Part shown: positions 50,618 to 62,575 of the stretch, in pieces
Numbering within the stretch: position 1 is the stretch's first letter
How the letters are laid out: each line of letters starts with the position of its first letter
DNA from: Knoellia flava TL1
GTDB lineage: Bacteria > Actinomycetota > Actinomycetes > Actinomycetales > Dermatophilaceae
Assembly (NCBI RefSeq): GCF_000768675.1
Contig: NZ_AVPI01000005.1
Span: 18,362 to 82,361, forward strand
DNA length: 64,000 nt
Reading direction: 5' to 3'
The notes under the pieces: model-generated
What the model was told of the DNA's origin: nothing
Databases searched by the model: none
What the model saw: only the letters and a program-made list of their open reading frames with translations
Program-made: the position numbers and the translations under genes

Positions 50618-51430
50618 TCAGAGGTCGCCGAGGTAGGCGGTCGACGCGGCATACGCCTGCTCGGCACGTTCGGTGAGGCGTGACTGGCGGCCGTAGCCGA
50701 TCGCGACGGACGGTGTCTCCGGTGCCCCGCTCGGCAGGACGTGGACCTCGACGCCCTCGGGGATCGACTCCATCTCGTGGACGTAGCGGTGGCGCCGGGA
50801 GATCTCGAACGCGACGACGCCGACCTCCCACGGCCGGCGCGGGGGAGCGAGTGGCTGCTCGACGCGGCCGACCTGGAGCACGAAGATCCGGTCGGCACCG
50901 AGGCTCACGGCCCGACCCACGGGGATGGAGTGCACGAGACCGCCATCGAGGTAGTGCTGCCCGTCGATCTCGACCGCGGGGAAGAGCCCGGGCACCGAGC
51001 ACGACGCGACGACCGGGTCGACGATCTCGCCGCTGCCGAACCACGTCGAGCCGGCTGTCTCGATGCACGCCGCGACGCACTGGAACGGGACCTCGAGCTC
51101 CTCGAACGTGTCGACCGGCAGGTGGTCGTCGACGATCGAACGCAGCGGGGCGCTCGTGAGCAGGTGGGTGCGGAAGCGGGCGATCCGGGCCGCCGAGCGC
51201 ATGGGGTTCTCGAGGAAGACGCCGCTGGACCCGACCGCGCGCCAGGCCTCGGTGAGCGCACGGATGCCGTCGACCGACGGGTCGGCGGCGACGAACGCGC
51301 CGTTGAGCGCACCGATGCTCGTGCCGACGACGAGGTCGGGCTGCACGCCGCGCTCGGCGAGAGCCCGGAGCATGCCGAGCTGGGTCGTGCCGAGCACCCC
51401 GCCTCCGCCGAGCACGTATGCCGTCGTCAT
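50618..51430 (-). CDS. Patatin-like phospholipase
   Basis: This 270-aa lipid hydrolase has the patatin motifs: oxyanion loop LGGGGVLGTTQLGML, nucleophile GTSIGALNG (Ser near residue 43) and catalytic Asp in YLDGGLVHSIP. It has no signal peptide, so it acts inside the cell, like many RssA/YlbK-type proteins. It lies between two acyltransferase genes, which suggests a shared role in phospholipid turnover. TAGGCT lies 7 nt before the ATG. Confidence 0.92.
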   Translation of the reverse strand: MTTAYVLGGGGVLGTTQLGMLRALAERGVQPDLVVGTSIGALNGAFVAADPSVDGIRALTEAWRAVGSSGVFLENPMRSAARIARFRTHLLTSAPLRSIVDDHLPVDTFEELEVPFQCVAACIETAGSTWFGSGEIVDPVVASCSVPGLFPAVEIDGQHYLDGGLVHSIPVGRAVSLGADRIFVLQVGRVEQPLAPPRRPWEVGVVAFEISRRHRYVHEMESIPEGVEVHVLPSGAPETPSVAIGYGRQSRLTERAEQAYAASTAYLGDL

Positions 51431-51437
51431 GCCGGCC

Positions 51438-51443
51438 AGCCTA
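51438..51443 (-). promoter_or_regulatory. -10 hexamer, leaderless promoter
   Basis: On the minus strand TAGGCT ends 7 nt before the patatin ATG at 51430. Confidence 0.5.
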
Positions 51444-51449
51444 TGCACC

Positions 51450-51500
51450 GTGGGGTGCGTCGCTCGGTGGGGTGCGTGGCGCGGTGGGGTGCGTCGCACC
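51450..51500. repeat. Three 17-bp tandem repeats in a divergent promoter
   Basis: GTGGGGTGCGTCGCTCG, GTGGGGTGCGTGGCGCG and GTGGGGTGCGTCGCACC follow without gaps between the patatin and HAD-PlsC starts. The third can fold as GGGTGCG/GCACCC. They may bind a regulator of both genes. Confidence 0.6.
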
Positions 51501-51526
51501 CGCGGTGGCGGTGCGGAGCACCGCAA

Positions 51527-51532
51527 TAGGCT
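51527..51532 (+). promoter_or_regulatory. -10 hexamer, leaderless promoter
   Basis: TAGGCT ends 6 nt before the ATG at 51539. Confidence 0.5.
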
Positions 51533-51538
51533 GGGGCC

Positions 51539-52933
51539 ATGCCAGGTGCCGCGTTCTTCGACCTCGACCGGACCCTGCTCCAGGGCGGCACCGGTCCGCA
51601 CCTCAGCCAGGCAATGGTCGACCTCGGGCTCGTGCCCCGCTCGTTGCCCGGTCAGGGGTTGCTCTTCAAGGCGTTCGACCTCGTCGGCGAGAACCTGCCG
51701 TCGATCTTCCTCGCCCGCCAGGCCACCCTCGTCGCGCGCGGCAAGGACTCGCACAGCTTCGACGCGGCGGCGGCCAACGCGGCCGAGGTCATCGCCGAGC
51801 TCGTGCACCCGTTCGCGCTCGCGCTCATCGAGCAGCACAAGGCCGAGGGCCGCATGGTCGTCATGGCGACGACGACGCCGGAGCACCTCATCAAGCCGCT
51901 CGCCGACCGGCTCGGCTTCGACCACGTGCTCGCGACCCGCTACGGCACGAAGGACGACGGCCGGTTCGACGGCTCGATCCGCGGGCCGTTCGTGTGGTCG
52001 ACGGGCAAGCTCAGCGCGGTGCGGCACTTCGCCGTCCAGAACGACATCGACCTGCGCGAGAGCTTCGCCTACTCGGACTCGATCTTCGACGTGCCGCTGC
52101 TCGAGGCGGTCGGCTCACCCGCCGCGGTCAACCCCGACCCGAGACTGACGATGTATGCCGTGGCGCGCCGCTGGCCGATCGTGCACTTCGACGTGTCGCC
52201 GGGTGTCTTCAAGGTGCCGGTCGTCGGGATCGAGCTCCAGCGCTTCATCCTCGAGGGCCTGCGCTCGACGTTCTTCCCCTGCGCGCGGTTCGACATCGAG
52301 GGCGTCGAGAACATCCCGCGCCACGGCCCGGTCATCCTCGTCGGCAACCACCGCAGCTACTTCGACGTCGTCGCCATGGCCAACGTCGTGCGCCGGTCGG
52401 GCCGCACCGCACGCGTGCTCGGCAAGAAGGAGCTCTTCGACGTGCCCGTGCTCGGGTCGTTCATCTCGGCCGCGGGCGGCATCCGCGTCGACCGGGCCGA
52501 GGGCGGGCAGGTCTCCTACGACATGGCCGCGCTCGCGCTCGAGGGCGGGGAGATGGTCGGCCTGCTGCCGGAGGGCACGATCCCGCGCGGCGAGGCCTTC
52601 TTCGACCCGGTGCTCAAGGGCAAGACCGGCGCGGCCCGGCTCGCCGCTGCCAGCCGCGCTCCCGTCATCCCCGTCGGCATGTGGGGCACGGAGAAGGTCT
52701 GGCCGCGCTCCTCGAAGCTGCCCAACCTGCTCAACCTGTCGAACCCGCCCACCGTCCGGATCCGGGTCGGAGAACCCGTCGAGCTGAAGTACCGCTCGCC
52801 CGCGGCGGACACGAAGCGGATCATGGCGGCGATCAGCGACCTGCTCCCGCCGGAGTCGCGCGAGCAGCGGGTTCCCACGCTCGAGGAGCTGCGCGCCACC
52901 TACCCCGACGGCCGCCTCCCCGGCGAGTCCTGA
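51539..52933 (+). CDS. HAD-IB phosphatase / PlsC acyltransferase fusion
   Basis: This 464-aa bifunctional protein has an N-terminal HAD-IB domain (about 1-215: FFDLDRTLLQ with the D-x-D-x-T nucleophile, VVMATTTPEHL, YSDSIFDVPLLEAVG). A C-terminal PlsC domain follows (about 235-430: GNHRSYFDVV with N-H-x4-D near 268, LLPEGTIPRG, VIPVGMWGTEKVW). The same fusion exists in Mycobacterium (Rv2483c). It may both acylate lysophosphatidate and remove a phosphate. It is divergent from the patatin gene. Confidence 0.93.
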   Translation: MPGAAFFDLDRTLLQGGTGPHLSQAMVDLGLVPRSLPGQGLLFKAFDLVGENLPSIFLARQATLVARGKDSHSFDAAAANAAEVIAELVHPFALALIEQHKAEGRMVVMATTTPEHLIKPLADRLGFDHVLATRYGTKDDGRFDGSIRGPFVWSTGKLSAVRHFAVQNDIDLRESFAYSDSIFDVPLLEAVGSPAAVNPDPRLTMYAVARRWPIVHFDVSPGVFKVPVVGIELQRFILEGLRSTFFPCARFDIEGVENIPRHGPVILVGNHRSYFDVVAMANVVRRSGRTARVLGKKELFDVPVLGSFISAAGGIRVDRAEGGQVSYDMAALALEGGEMVGLLPEGTIPRGEAFFDPVLKGKTGAARLAAASRAPVIPVGMWGTEKVWPRSSKLPNLLNLSNPPTVRIRVGEPVELKYRSPAADTKRIMAAISDLLPPESREQRVPTLEELRATYPDGRLPGES

Positions 52934-52965
52934 GGCCACCTCGCCCCACCGACGGCGCGCTGCCG

Positions 52966-53014
52966 CTTGCGTCCGCAACTGTGGTGGCTGGGCCGTCACC
53001 CTGCCGGACGTTGC
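52966..53014. repeat. 49-bp palindromic element, single copy
   Basis: The left arm CTTGCGTCCG is perfect. The right arm reads CGGACGTTG and is partly decayed. It lies 33 bp past the HAD-PlsC stop. Confidence 0.65.
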
Positions 53015-53127
53015 GTCTGCCGCCGCGCCCCGCAGCCGTCCACAGTCGACTTCGCAGGGTGCGCCTGTCCACAGGCGTCGCCTGCAGCGCTTCCGTGGGT
53101 GGACGCGGGGCAGGACTGTTCATCGGC

Positions 53128-54072
53128 ATGACCGATCGACGACTGAGCAGGCTTGAAGTACCCGCAGCCCGCGGCCAACGCTTCTTCACGCTGACCGAGA
53201 TCCGCGCCGCAGGTGTCACGAGGGAGCAGCGACGCCAGCACGTCGAGGCGGAACGTTGGCGGTCCATTCCGAACCGAGGGATCGTCGTCGACCGCGGACC
53301 GCTGGACCCCGCGAATGCCTGGCGCGCCGCACTCGCGGAAGTGGCGTGCAGCGCACGGCTGGGCGGAGTCACCGCACTGCAGGCTGCGGGCGTCGGCGGC
53401 CTGACCGACACCGCGATCCACGTCTGGGTGACGAAGTCGACGCGCAAGGGGATGCCGACGACCGCGCCAAACGTGGTGCTCCACGAGTCCCGTCGTTGGG
53501 GTGTCGATGACGCGACCTCGGTGGGGATACCGCGGGCGAAGCCCGGTGTGGCCGCGGTCCAGGCGGCGCTCTGGTCGCGGACGGTTCGTGAGGCGTCGTT
53601 GATGCTCGTGCTCCCAGTTCAGCAACGCGTCGTCACCGCGGACCACCTCATCGAGATCTTCGACCGGGTGCACAGGCATGAGTTCCGGACCGTGCTGCGG
53701 CAGGTGCTCGAGGACATCCGCGCAGGAAGCCACTCCATGAACGAGCTCGACTTCGTGAACATGTGTCGAGCTCACGGAATCCCGGCGCCGGCTCAGCAGG
53801 TCGCGCGTCACGGTCCCGATGGACGGATCTACCTCGACTGTCGCTGGGAGGGGTCAGGCGTCACCCTGGAGATCCAAGGAGCCGGCCACGGCCAGCTTCT
53901 CAACACCCTTGACGACGACCTACGCCTCCTCGGATTGGCCACTGACGGCGACGTCGCACTCTCGGTCTCGGTGCTCACCCTGCGGGTCGACGCCGCGCGG
54001 TGGTTCCAGCGATTCGGGGAGCTGCTGCGGGTACGTGGCGCCTCGGTGCCCACCTTGCGTCCGGCAGGGTGA
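53128..54072 (+). CDS. AbiEi/DUF559-type protein
   Basis: This 314-aa protein has an N-terminal winged-helix like AbiEi antitoxin-type proteins (FFTLTEIRAAGVTREQRRQH, then RWRSIPNRGIVV). It ends in a Vsr-like PD-(D/E)xK domain of the DUF559 kind (RIYLDCRWEGSGVTLEIQGAGH, about 240-262), in which the last catalytic residue is Gln rather than Asp/Lys. Its GC content and codon use look a little lower than its neighbours, a sign of transfer. The last residues (TLRPAG, stop) come from the first copy of the 72-bp array. Nuclease activity is uncertain. Confidence 0.75.
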   Translation: MTDRRLSRLEVPAARGQRFFTLTEIRAAGVTREQRRQHVEAERWRSIPNRGIVVDRGPLDPANAWRAALAEVACSARLGGVTALQAAGVGGLTDTAIHVWVTKSTRKGMPTTAPNVVLHESRRWGVDDATSVGIPRAKPGVAAVQAALWSRTVREASLMLVLPVQQRVVTADHLIEIFDRVHRHEFRTVLRQVLEDIRAGSHSMNELDFVNMCRAHGIPAPAQQVARHGPDGRIYLDCRWEGSGVTLEIQGAGHGQLLNTLDDDLRLLGLATDGDVALSVSVLTLRVDAARWFQRFGELLRVRGASVPTLRPAG

Positions 54073-54540
54073 CGGTGGAACCCCCAGAGTTGCGGACGCA
54101 AGCAAGCGCCAGCGGGACGGCATACGCAACGTCCGGCAGGGTGACGGCCTGGCCACCACAGTTGCGGACGCAGGCAAGCGCCGCACCGACGGCGTACGCA
54201 ATGTCCGGCAGGGTGACGGTGGAACCCCCAGAGTTGCGGACGCAAGCAAGCGCCGGCCTGACGGCATACGCAACGTCCGGCGGGGTGACGGTGGTAACCC
54301 CCAGAGTTGCGGACGCAAGCGAGCGCCGGCCTGACGGCATACGCGACGTCCGGCGGGGTGACGGTGGAACCCCCAGAGTTGCGGACGCAAGCAAGCGCTG
54401 GCGGGACGGCATACGCAATGTCCGGCAGGGTGACGGTGGAACCCCCAGAGTTGCGGACGCAGGCAAGCGCCGCACCGACGGCGTACGCAACGTCCGGCGG
54501 CGTGACGGTGGAACCGCCAGAGTTGCGGACGCAAGCGCCA
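54054..54540. repeat. Array of seven 72-bp palindromic units
   Basis: GTCCGGC starts copies at 54059, 54131, 54203, 54275, 54348, 54420 and 54492, giving a period of 72 bp (73 once, from one added T). Each unit holds a 49-bp core ending in CGGACGCA(A/G)G. Linkers with (A/G)CGGC(A/G)TACGC join the units. It fills most of the 572-bp gap before the helicase gene and is the largest array in the window. Confidence 0.9.
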
Positions 54541-54644
54541 GGAGGGCGGCCCGCGCTGTGCGGGCTGTGGACGACGGTGGGGGAATGTCGGCCGGACGGC
54601 ATACCGTTGTCGTCGGCTGCGCGGACGACAGGAGGTGACCGGCA

Positions 54645-57962
<3,318 letters not shown>

Positions 57963-57996
57963 CCCCCCGCTCGCCTCGCCCCACTGGCCCCGACAT

Positions 57997-58035
57997 GCCC
58001 ACGCAGAGCGTGGGACCCGCCGCCTGAAGCGGGTT
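57997..58035. repeat. 39-bp dispersed repeat, copy B
   Basis: It matches the reverse of 41427-41465 at 36 of 39 positions, and its hairpin CCCACG-CAGAG-CGTGGG lies 36 bp past the helicase stop. Confidence 0.75.
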
Positions 58036-58047
58036 GCTCGCAGTTCG

Positions 58048-58086
58048 GGTGGGAACCGTTCCCCGGCGAAGTGCGAGGTTCCCACC
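58048..58086 (+). terminator. Hairpin in the gap after the helicase gene
   Basis: GGTGGGAACC and GGTTCCCACC form a perfect 10-bp stem with a 19-nt loop, just past the 39-bp repeat. Confidence 0.45.
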
Positions 58087-58173
58087 TGAAGTCGCGGGGT
58101 ACGGCCGCCGCAGCCACGTCAGACGCCGCGTGACGGCGGCCACCCACCGTAGCGGCGTCCCGGGGCCGCGTGC

Positions 58174-58179
58174 CATCGT
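58174..58179 (+). promoter_or_regulatory. -10 hexamer, leaderless promoter
   Basis: CATCGT ends 6 nt before the ATG at 58186. Confidence 0.4.
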
Positions 58180-58185
58180 TCGAAC

Positions 58186-59271
58186 ATGAGTGACGCGCCC
58201 GCGCCCGCGCCCGGACCCGACGCGGACGACGAGGCGGCGACGCCGGAGCCGACGACGGTCGAACGGGCGCTCACGCGTGGGGTGGAACGGGTCGCCGGTG
58301 TCGCGGACGACCTGGTCCACCACCGCGGTCCCAACGGCGCCCGGGCCTTCGTCAACGCGTTCTTCGGCGACCGGCTCGACGTCGCGGGCTCAGCCCTCTC
58401 GCACACGATGGGCGTGCGGCGACGCGGACGGTCGGTGCCGCTGACCCGTGAAGGGTTCGAGACGGCATACCCCGAGGCGACCGGCGACGTCGTGGTCCTC
58501 GTCCATGGGCTGCTCGTCACCGAGACCTTCTGGGAGCAGGGGCGGTTCGGGCAGCGGCTGCGCGAGGACCTCGGGCTCACGCCGGTCACCGTCCGCTACA
58601 ACACGGGGCTGCGGATCTCGCACAACGGCCACGACCTCGACCGCATCCTGGCCCGGCTCGTCGAGCACTGGCCGGTTCCGGTGACGCGGCTCGTCCTCGT
58701 CGGCCACTCGATGGGCGGGCTCGTGCTGCACAGCGCCCTGGCCCAGGCCGACGTCGAGGGCCCGGGCAGCGCCTGGGTGGGCCTCGTGAGCGACACGGTC
58801 ACCCTCGGCTCGCCGCACGTGGGTGCGCCGCTCGAGCGCCTCGCCAACACCACCGCCCGGGCCGCCGGCACGCTGCGCCACGTGCGTCCGCTCGCCCGGT
58901 TCCTGTCGTCGCGCAGCGTCGGCATCCAGGACCTGCGCCACGGCAACATCCTCGACGCGGAGTGGGACGGCGCCGACCCGGCCGACCGTGTGGGGCGACG
59001 GGTCGACGTGCCGCTGCACCCCGGCATACGGCACCTCGCCGTCGTCGGTCTGCTCGGCAAGAAGATCGACAGCCGGATCGCCCAGCTGCTCGGGGACGGC
59101 ATCGTCACGGCCGCCAGCGCGCGCGGCGCGGGGAGGCGGGCGCCGCGGGGGAGGCAGTTCCCGGCGGAGGACGTCGTCGTCCTCCCGGGCGTCAGCCACC
59201 TCGGCCTCGTCCGGGACGAGTCGGTCTATGCCGCGATCCGCGACCGACTCGGTGCCAGAGTGGACCCATGA
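58186..59271 (+). CDS. PGAP1-like alpha/beta hydrolase (lipase)
   Basis: This 361-aa serine hydrolase has an oxyanion strand VVLVHGLLVTETFWEQG near 106-122, a nucleophile elbow GHSMGGL near residue 181 and a C-terminal His in PGVSHLGLVRDE. The first 60 residues are acidic and Pro/Ala-rich. The fold resembles PGAP1/lipase class proteins that cleave acyl esters. It has no signal peptide. Its stop overlaps the zwf start by 4 bp, so it is translated with glucose-6-phosphate dehydrogenase, an odd but clear pairing. Confidence 0.9.
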   Translation: MSDAPAPAPGPDADDEAATPEPTTVERALTRGVERVAGVADDLVHHRGPNGARAFVNAFFGDRLDVAGSALSHTMGVRRRGRSVPLTREGFETAYPEATGDVVVLVHGLLVTETFWEQGRFGQRLREDLGLTPVTVRYNTGLRISHNGHDLDRILARLVEHWPVPVTRLVLVGHSMGGLVLHSALAQADVEGPGSAWVGLVSDTVTLGSPHVGAPLERLANTTARAAGTLRHVRPLARFLSSRSVGIQDLRHGNILDAEWDGADPADRVGRRVDVPLHPGIRHLAVVGLLGKKIDSRIAQLLGDGIVTAASARGAGRRAPRGRQFPAEDVVVLPGVSHLGLVRDESVYAAIRDRLGARVDP

Positions 59272-60752
59272 GCGAGCCGACGACAGCGCCGACGACCGTC
59301 ATCCTCTTCGGTGCGACCGGAGACCTCGCCAAGCGCAAGCTCATCCCGGGGTTGCTCCACCTCTTCCAGTCGCGGCTGCTCGACGACCTGAGGATCGTCG
59401 GCACCTCGCTCGACGAGATCGACGTCGACGCCTTCCGCGACCTCGCCCACGACGCGATCAAGGAGTTCTCGACGCGCGACCTCGACGAGGCGGAGTGGAA
59501 CGAGTTCGCTGTGCGGCTCGACTACGTGCCGCTGTCGGCCGGGCCCCAGGCTCTGGCGAAGGCGGTCGAGACCGCCGAGTCGCAGCTCCCCGGCGACACT
59601 GAGCTGCGGCTGCACTACCTCTCGGTGCCCCCGAAGGCGGCGCTCTCGGCGATCCGGACCATCGCGGAGGCGGGCCTCGTCGAGCGCAGCCGGGTCGTCA
59701 TGGAGAAGCCCTTCGGCACCGACTACGCCTCGGCGGTCGAGCTCAACCGCAAGGTCCACGAGGTCTTCGCCGAGGAGCAGGTCTTCCGGATCGACCACTT
59801 CCTCGGCAAGGAGCCTGCGCAGAACATCCTCGCGTTCCGCTTCGCCAACGGGCTCTTCGAGCCGATCTGGCACCGCAACTCGATCGCCCACGTGCAGATC
59901 GACGTGCCCGAGACCCTCGGCTTGGCGACCCGCGGTGACTTCTACGAGGCCACCGGCGCCTACCGCGACATGGTCGTCACGCACCTCTTCCAGATCCTCG
60001 CGTTCACCGCGATGGAGCCGCCGACCTCGCTCGAGCCGAACGCGATCAGCCGGGAGAAGAACAAGGTCTTCGAGTCGATGCTGCCGATCCAGCCCAGGGA
60101 CGTCGTGCGGGGCCAGTACATCGGCTACCTCGACGAGCCGGGGGTCGCGCACGACTCCGACACCGAGACGTTCATCGCCCTCACCTGCTACATCGACAAC
60201 TGGCGCTGGGCGGGTGTGCCGTTCTACCTCCGCACCGGCAAGCGGATGGCCGAGGGGGCACGCATCATCTCGATCGCGTTCCGCGAGCCGCCGCAGTCGA
60301 TGTTCCCGCCGGGGTCCGGCGTCGGCGACCACGGGCCGGACCACCTCACCTTCGACCTCGCCGACAAGGCGCGGATGTCGCTGTCGTTCTATGGCAAGCG
60401 GCCCGGCCCGGGCATGAAGCTCGACAAGCTCTCGATGCAGTTCGCGATGCAGGAGACGCACTGGGCAGGTGCCGTCCTCGAGGCCTACGAACGGCTCATC
60501 TACGACGCCGTGCGAGGCGACCACACCCTCTTCACCTCGGCCGAGGGCATCGAACGGCTCTGGGAGGTCAGCCAGCCGCTGCTCGACAACCCGCCGGTCG
60601 TGCGCCCCTACGAGGCGGGCACATACGGCCCCAACCAGATCCACCAGCTCGTCGCGCCGCACACGTGGCGGCTGCCGTTCGAGCGCAAGTGGCGCGACAA
60701 GAACCCGGACCCGGGCCCACAGTCGCCGATCGAGGGCGGCGCCAGGCGCTGA
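59268..60752 (+). CDS. zwf: Glucose-6-phosphate 1-dehydrogenase
   Basis: This 494-aa enzyme is the first step of the pentose phosphate pathway and makes 6-phosphogluconolactone and NADPH. The N-terminal Rossmann part has VILFGATGDLAKRKLIP. The active site is RIDHFLGKE, and VMEKPFG is the substrate loop. The C-terminal domain has WAGVPFYLRTGKRMAE. The length is usual. The start overlaps the lipase gene. No opcA or tal-tkt genes are near, so this may be a second zwf copy. Confidence 0.95.
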   Translation: MSEPTTAPTTVILFGATGDLAKRKLIPGLLHLFQSRLLDDLRIVGTSLDEIDVDAFRDLAHDAIKEFSTRDLDEAEWNEFAVRLDYVPLSAGPQALAKAVETAESQLPGDTELRLHYLSVPPKAALSAIRTIAEAGLVERSRVVMEKPFGTDYASAVELNRKVHEVFAEEQVFRIDHFLGKEPAQNILAFRFANGLFEPIWHRNSIAHVQIDVPETLGLATRGDFYEATGAYRDMVVTHLFQILAFTAMEPPTSLEPNAISREKNKVFESMLPIQPRDVVRGQYIGYLDEPGVAHDSDTETFIALTCYIDNWRWAGVPFYLRTGKRMAEGARIISIAFREPPQSMFPPGSGVGDHGPDHLTFDLADKARMSLSFYGKRPGPGMKLDKLSMQFAMQETHWAGAVLEAYERLIYDAVRGDHTLFTSAEGIERLWEVSQPLLDNPPVVRPYEAGTYGPNQIHQLVAPHTWRLPFERKWRDKNPDPGPQSPIEGGARR

Positions 60753-60773
60753 GACGGCGCGCCCGTCCTCGGC

Positions 60774-61973
60774 TCAGACGTAGCGGCCGAGGTCGTCCGC
60801 CGCGGCCGAGCCCGACGTCCGGACGATGAGCGCCTTCGGGCGGACCTCGAAGCGGACCCGCCGGGCCTCGCCGATGACGTCGCCGTCGATCTCGACCATC
60901 TGCGGAGCGTCGAGCGAGACGAGGATCGACTGGCAGCGGTAGCGGTCGAGCTTGGGGTGGTTCTGCCCCCGCTTGGCGAGCACGTGGACCGCGACACCGG
61001 CCCAGCCGACGATGCCCTTGGGGGTGATGGCGACGACGTCGAGGATCCCGTCGTCGACCTCGGCGTCGGGCATGAGCGTGATGCCGCCGGTGAGCCGTCC
61101 GCAGTTGCCGACGACGATCGTGCGGGCCGTGTGCGCGATGGGGTCGCCGCCGTCGATCCGGAGCCGGGTCGCGAACCGGGCCCCGAGCAGGTTGCGCGCG
61201 CCCGTGGCGACGTAGGCGGCCCAGCCGATGCGAGCCTTCGCCTCCTCGGTCGTCGAGTGCATGATGCTCGCGTCGAGGCCGAGTCCGGCCATGACGAGGA
61301 ACGCGTGCTGGTTGGGCGCCGGGTCCGAGCCGGACGTGTCGTCGGCGCCGACGTCGGGCTCGGTCGGGCCGTCGTGGTCGGGGTCGAGCTCCTCGGTCGA
61401 CGACTGCTCGACGTCGGGGTCCATCGTCACCCAGCCGACGTCGATGTGGCGGTTGCGACCGGTGAGGGCCACGTCGAGACCGCTGGCGACGTCGAGCGGG
61501 AGCCCGAGGTTGCGGCTCATGAGGTTGCCCGTGCCGGCGGGGATGAGCCCCATCGGGGTCGACGTGCCGGTGAGCACGTGGGCCACCGAGCGGACCGTGC
61601 CGTCGCCGCCGATGGCGCAGACGAGGTCGACACCGTCGGCGAGCGCGGCCCGGGCCTGGCCGAAGCCGGGGTCCTCGAGGGTCGTCTCGCTGATGATCGG
61701 CTCGTCCCAGCCGTCGTGGGCGAGGACCGTCTCGCGCACGAGCGCGTGGGCGGCCTCGACGTCGGCGAACTTCGTCGGGTTGAGGATGACCGCGACCCGC
61801 TTCTTCGGCGGCGGGACGTCGTCCTCGGTCTGCCGGAACGTCGAGCGGGCCGGGCGCCGGGGAGACGCGTGGCGCCCCCGCGACCCTCCCCAAGAGGACG
61901 CCAGCCACACCCCCACGCCGATGATCAGCAGGAGTCCGAGGATCGCTGCGATCACGGGCCAGGAGTCGGTCAC
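60774..61973 (-). CDS. Diacylglycerol kinase-like lipid kinase
   Basis: This 399-aa protein has an N-terminal membrane helix (VIAAILGLLLIIGVGVWLA). A DAGK catalytic domain follows (about 58-200: VAVILNPTKFADV, CAIGGDGTVRSVAH with the G-G-D-G-T ATP site, GLIPAGTGNLMSRNL). The C-terminal YegS-like domain has RTIVVGNCGRLTGGI and PQMVEIDGDVIGE. A Ser/Asp-rich insert of about 35 residues lies after VGWVTMD. It probably phosphorylates diacylglycerol. TACGGT lies 7 nt before GTG 61973. Confidence 0.92.
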   Translation of the reverse strand: MTDSWPVIAAILGLLLIIGVGVWLASSWGGSRGRHASPRRPARSTFRQTEDDVPPPKKRVAVILNPTKFADVEAAHALVRETVLAHDGWDEPIISETTLEDPGFGQARAALADGVDLVCAIGGDGTVRSVAHVLTGTSTPMGLIPAGTGNLMSRNLGLPLDVASGLDVALTGRNRHIDVGWVTMDPDVEQSSTEELDPDHDGPTEPDVGADDTSGSDPAPNQHAFLVMAGLGLDASIMHSTTEEAKARIGWAAYVATGARNLLGARFATRLRIDGGDPIAHTARTIVVGNCGRLTGGITLMPDAEVDDGILDVVAITPKGIVGWAGVAVHVLAKRGQNHPKLDRYRCQSILVSLDAPQMVEIDGDVIGEARRVRFEVRPKALIVRTSGSAAADDLGRYV

Positions 61974-61980
61974 GACAGGG

Positions 61981-61986
61981 ACCGTA
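61981..61986 (-). promoter_or_regulatory. -10 hexamer, leaderless promoter
   Basis: On the minus strand TACGGT ends 7 nt before the GTG at 61973. Confidence 0.45.
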
Positions 61987-62041
61987 CCCCACGGTCACAT
62001 GCCCGCAGCCCGCATCGGCGGGGGCCGCCGACCCGTGGTCC

Positions 62042-62047
62042 TACCCT
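62042..62047 (+). promoter_or_regulatory. -10 hexamer, leaderless promoter
   Basis: TACCCT ends 6 nt before the ATG at 62054. Confidence 0.5.
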
Positions 62048-62053
62048 GTGGTC

Positions 62054-62575
62054 ATGAGCGACATCGTCCCCGACGGCAAGGACTGGACCTGGACGCTCGA
62101 GAGGGCGTGCCCCGACTGCGGCTTCGAGGCCGCGAACGTGACGGGAGACGACATCGCGGGGCTCGTCACGGCATACACGGAGCCGTGGAGCGACGTCCTC
62201 GCGCGGGCGGACGTCGCCGTGCGACCGGACCCGACGACGTGGTCGCCGCTGGAGTACGCGTGCCACGTGCGCGACGTCTGCGACCTCTTCGCGGCGCGGG
62301 TGCGGCTCATGCTCGACGAGGACGGCGCGCGCTTCGCCAACTGGGACCAGAACGTCACCGCGGTCGAGAGCGCGTATGCCGTCCAGTCACCGAGCGTCGT
62401 CGCCGCCGAGATCCCGGCCGCGGCGAGGCGGCTCAGCGAGGCGTATGCCGGCCTGTCCGGTGAGCAGTGGGACCGGCGCGGGGTGCGCTCGAACGGCTCC
62501 GAGTTCACCGTGCTGAGCCTCGGGCGCTACGCGCTGCACGACCTCGCCCACCACCTCTGGGACGTCCGGGCGTGA
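62054..62575 (+). CDS. DinB family protein
   Basis: This 173-aa four-helix DinB_2 protein starts with a Cys-containing strand (LERACPDCGFEAANV), then has WSPLEYACHVRDVCDLFAAR with the first metal His and HDLAHHLWDVRA with the second. These ligands suit a Zn- or Ni-dependent thiol transferase, like mycothiol-dependent enzymes of actinobacteria. Its stop overlaps the antiporter start by 4 bp. Confidence 0.9.
   Translation: MSDIVPDGKDWTWTLERACPDCGFEAANVTGDDIAGLVTAYTEPWSDVLARADVAVRPDPTTWSPLEYACHVRDVCDLFAARVRLMLDEDGARFANWDQNVTAVESAYAVQSPSVVAAEIPAAARRLSEAYAGLSGEQWDRRGVRSNGSEFTVLSLGRYALHDLAHHLWDVRA

Noticed and set aside
54054..54540. CRISPR array
   Set aside because: The whole 72-bp unit, including the linker, is repeated. 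There are no unique spacers, and no cas gene is present.
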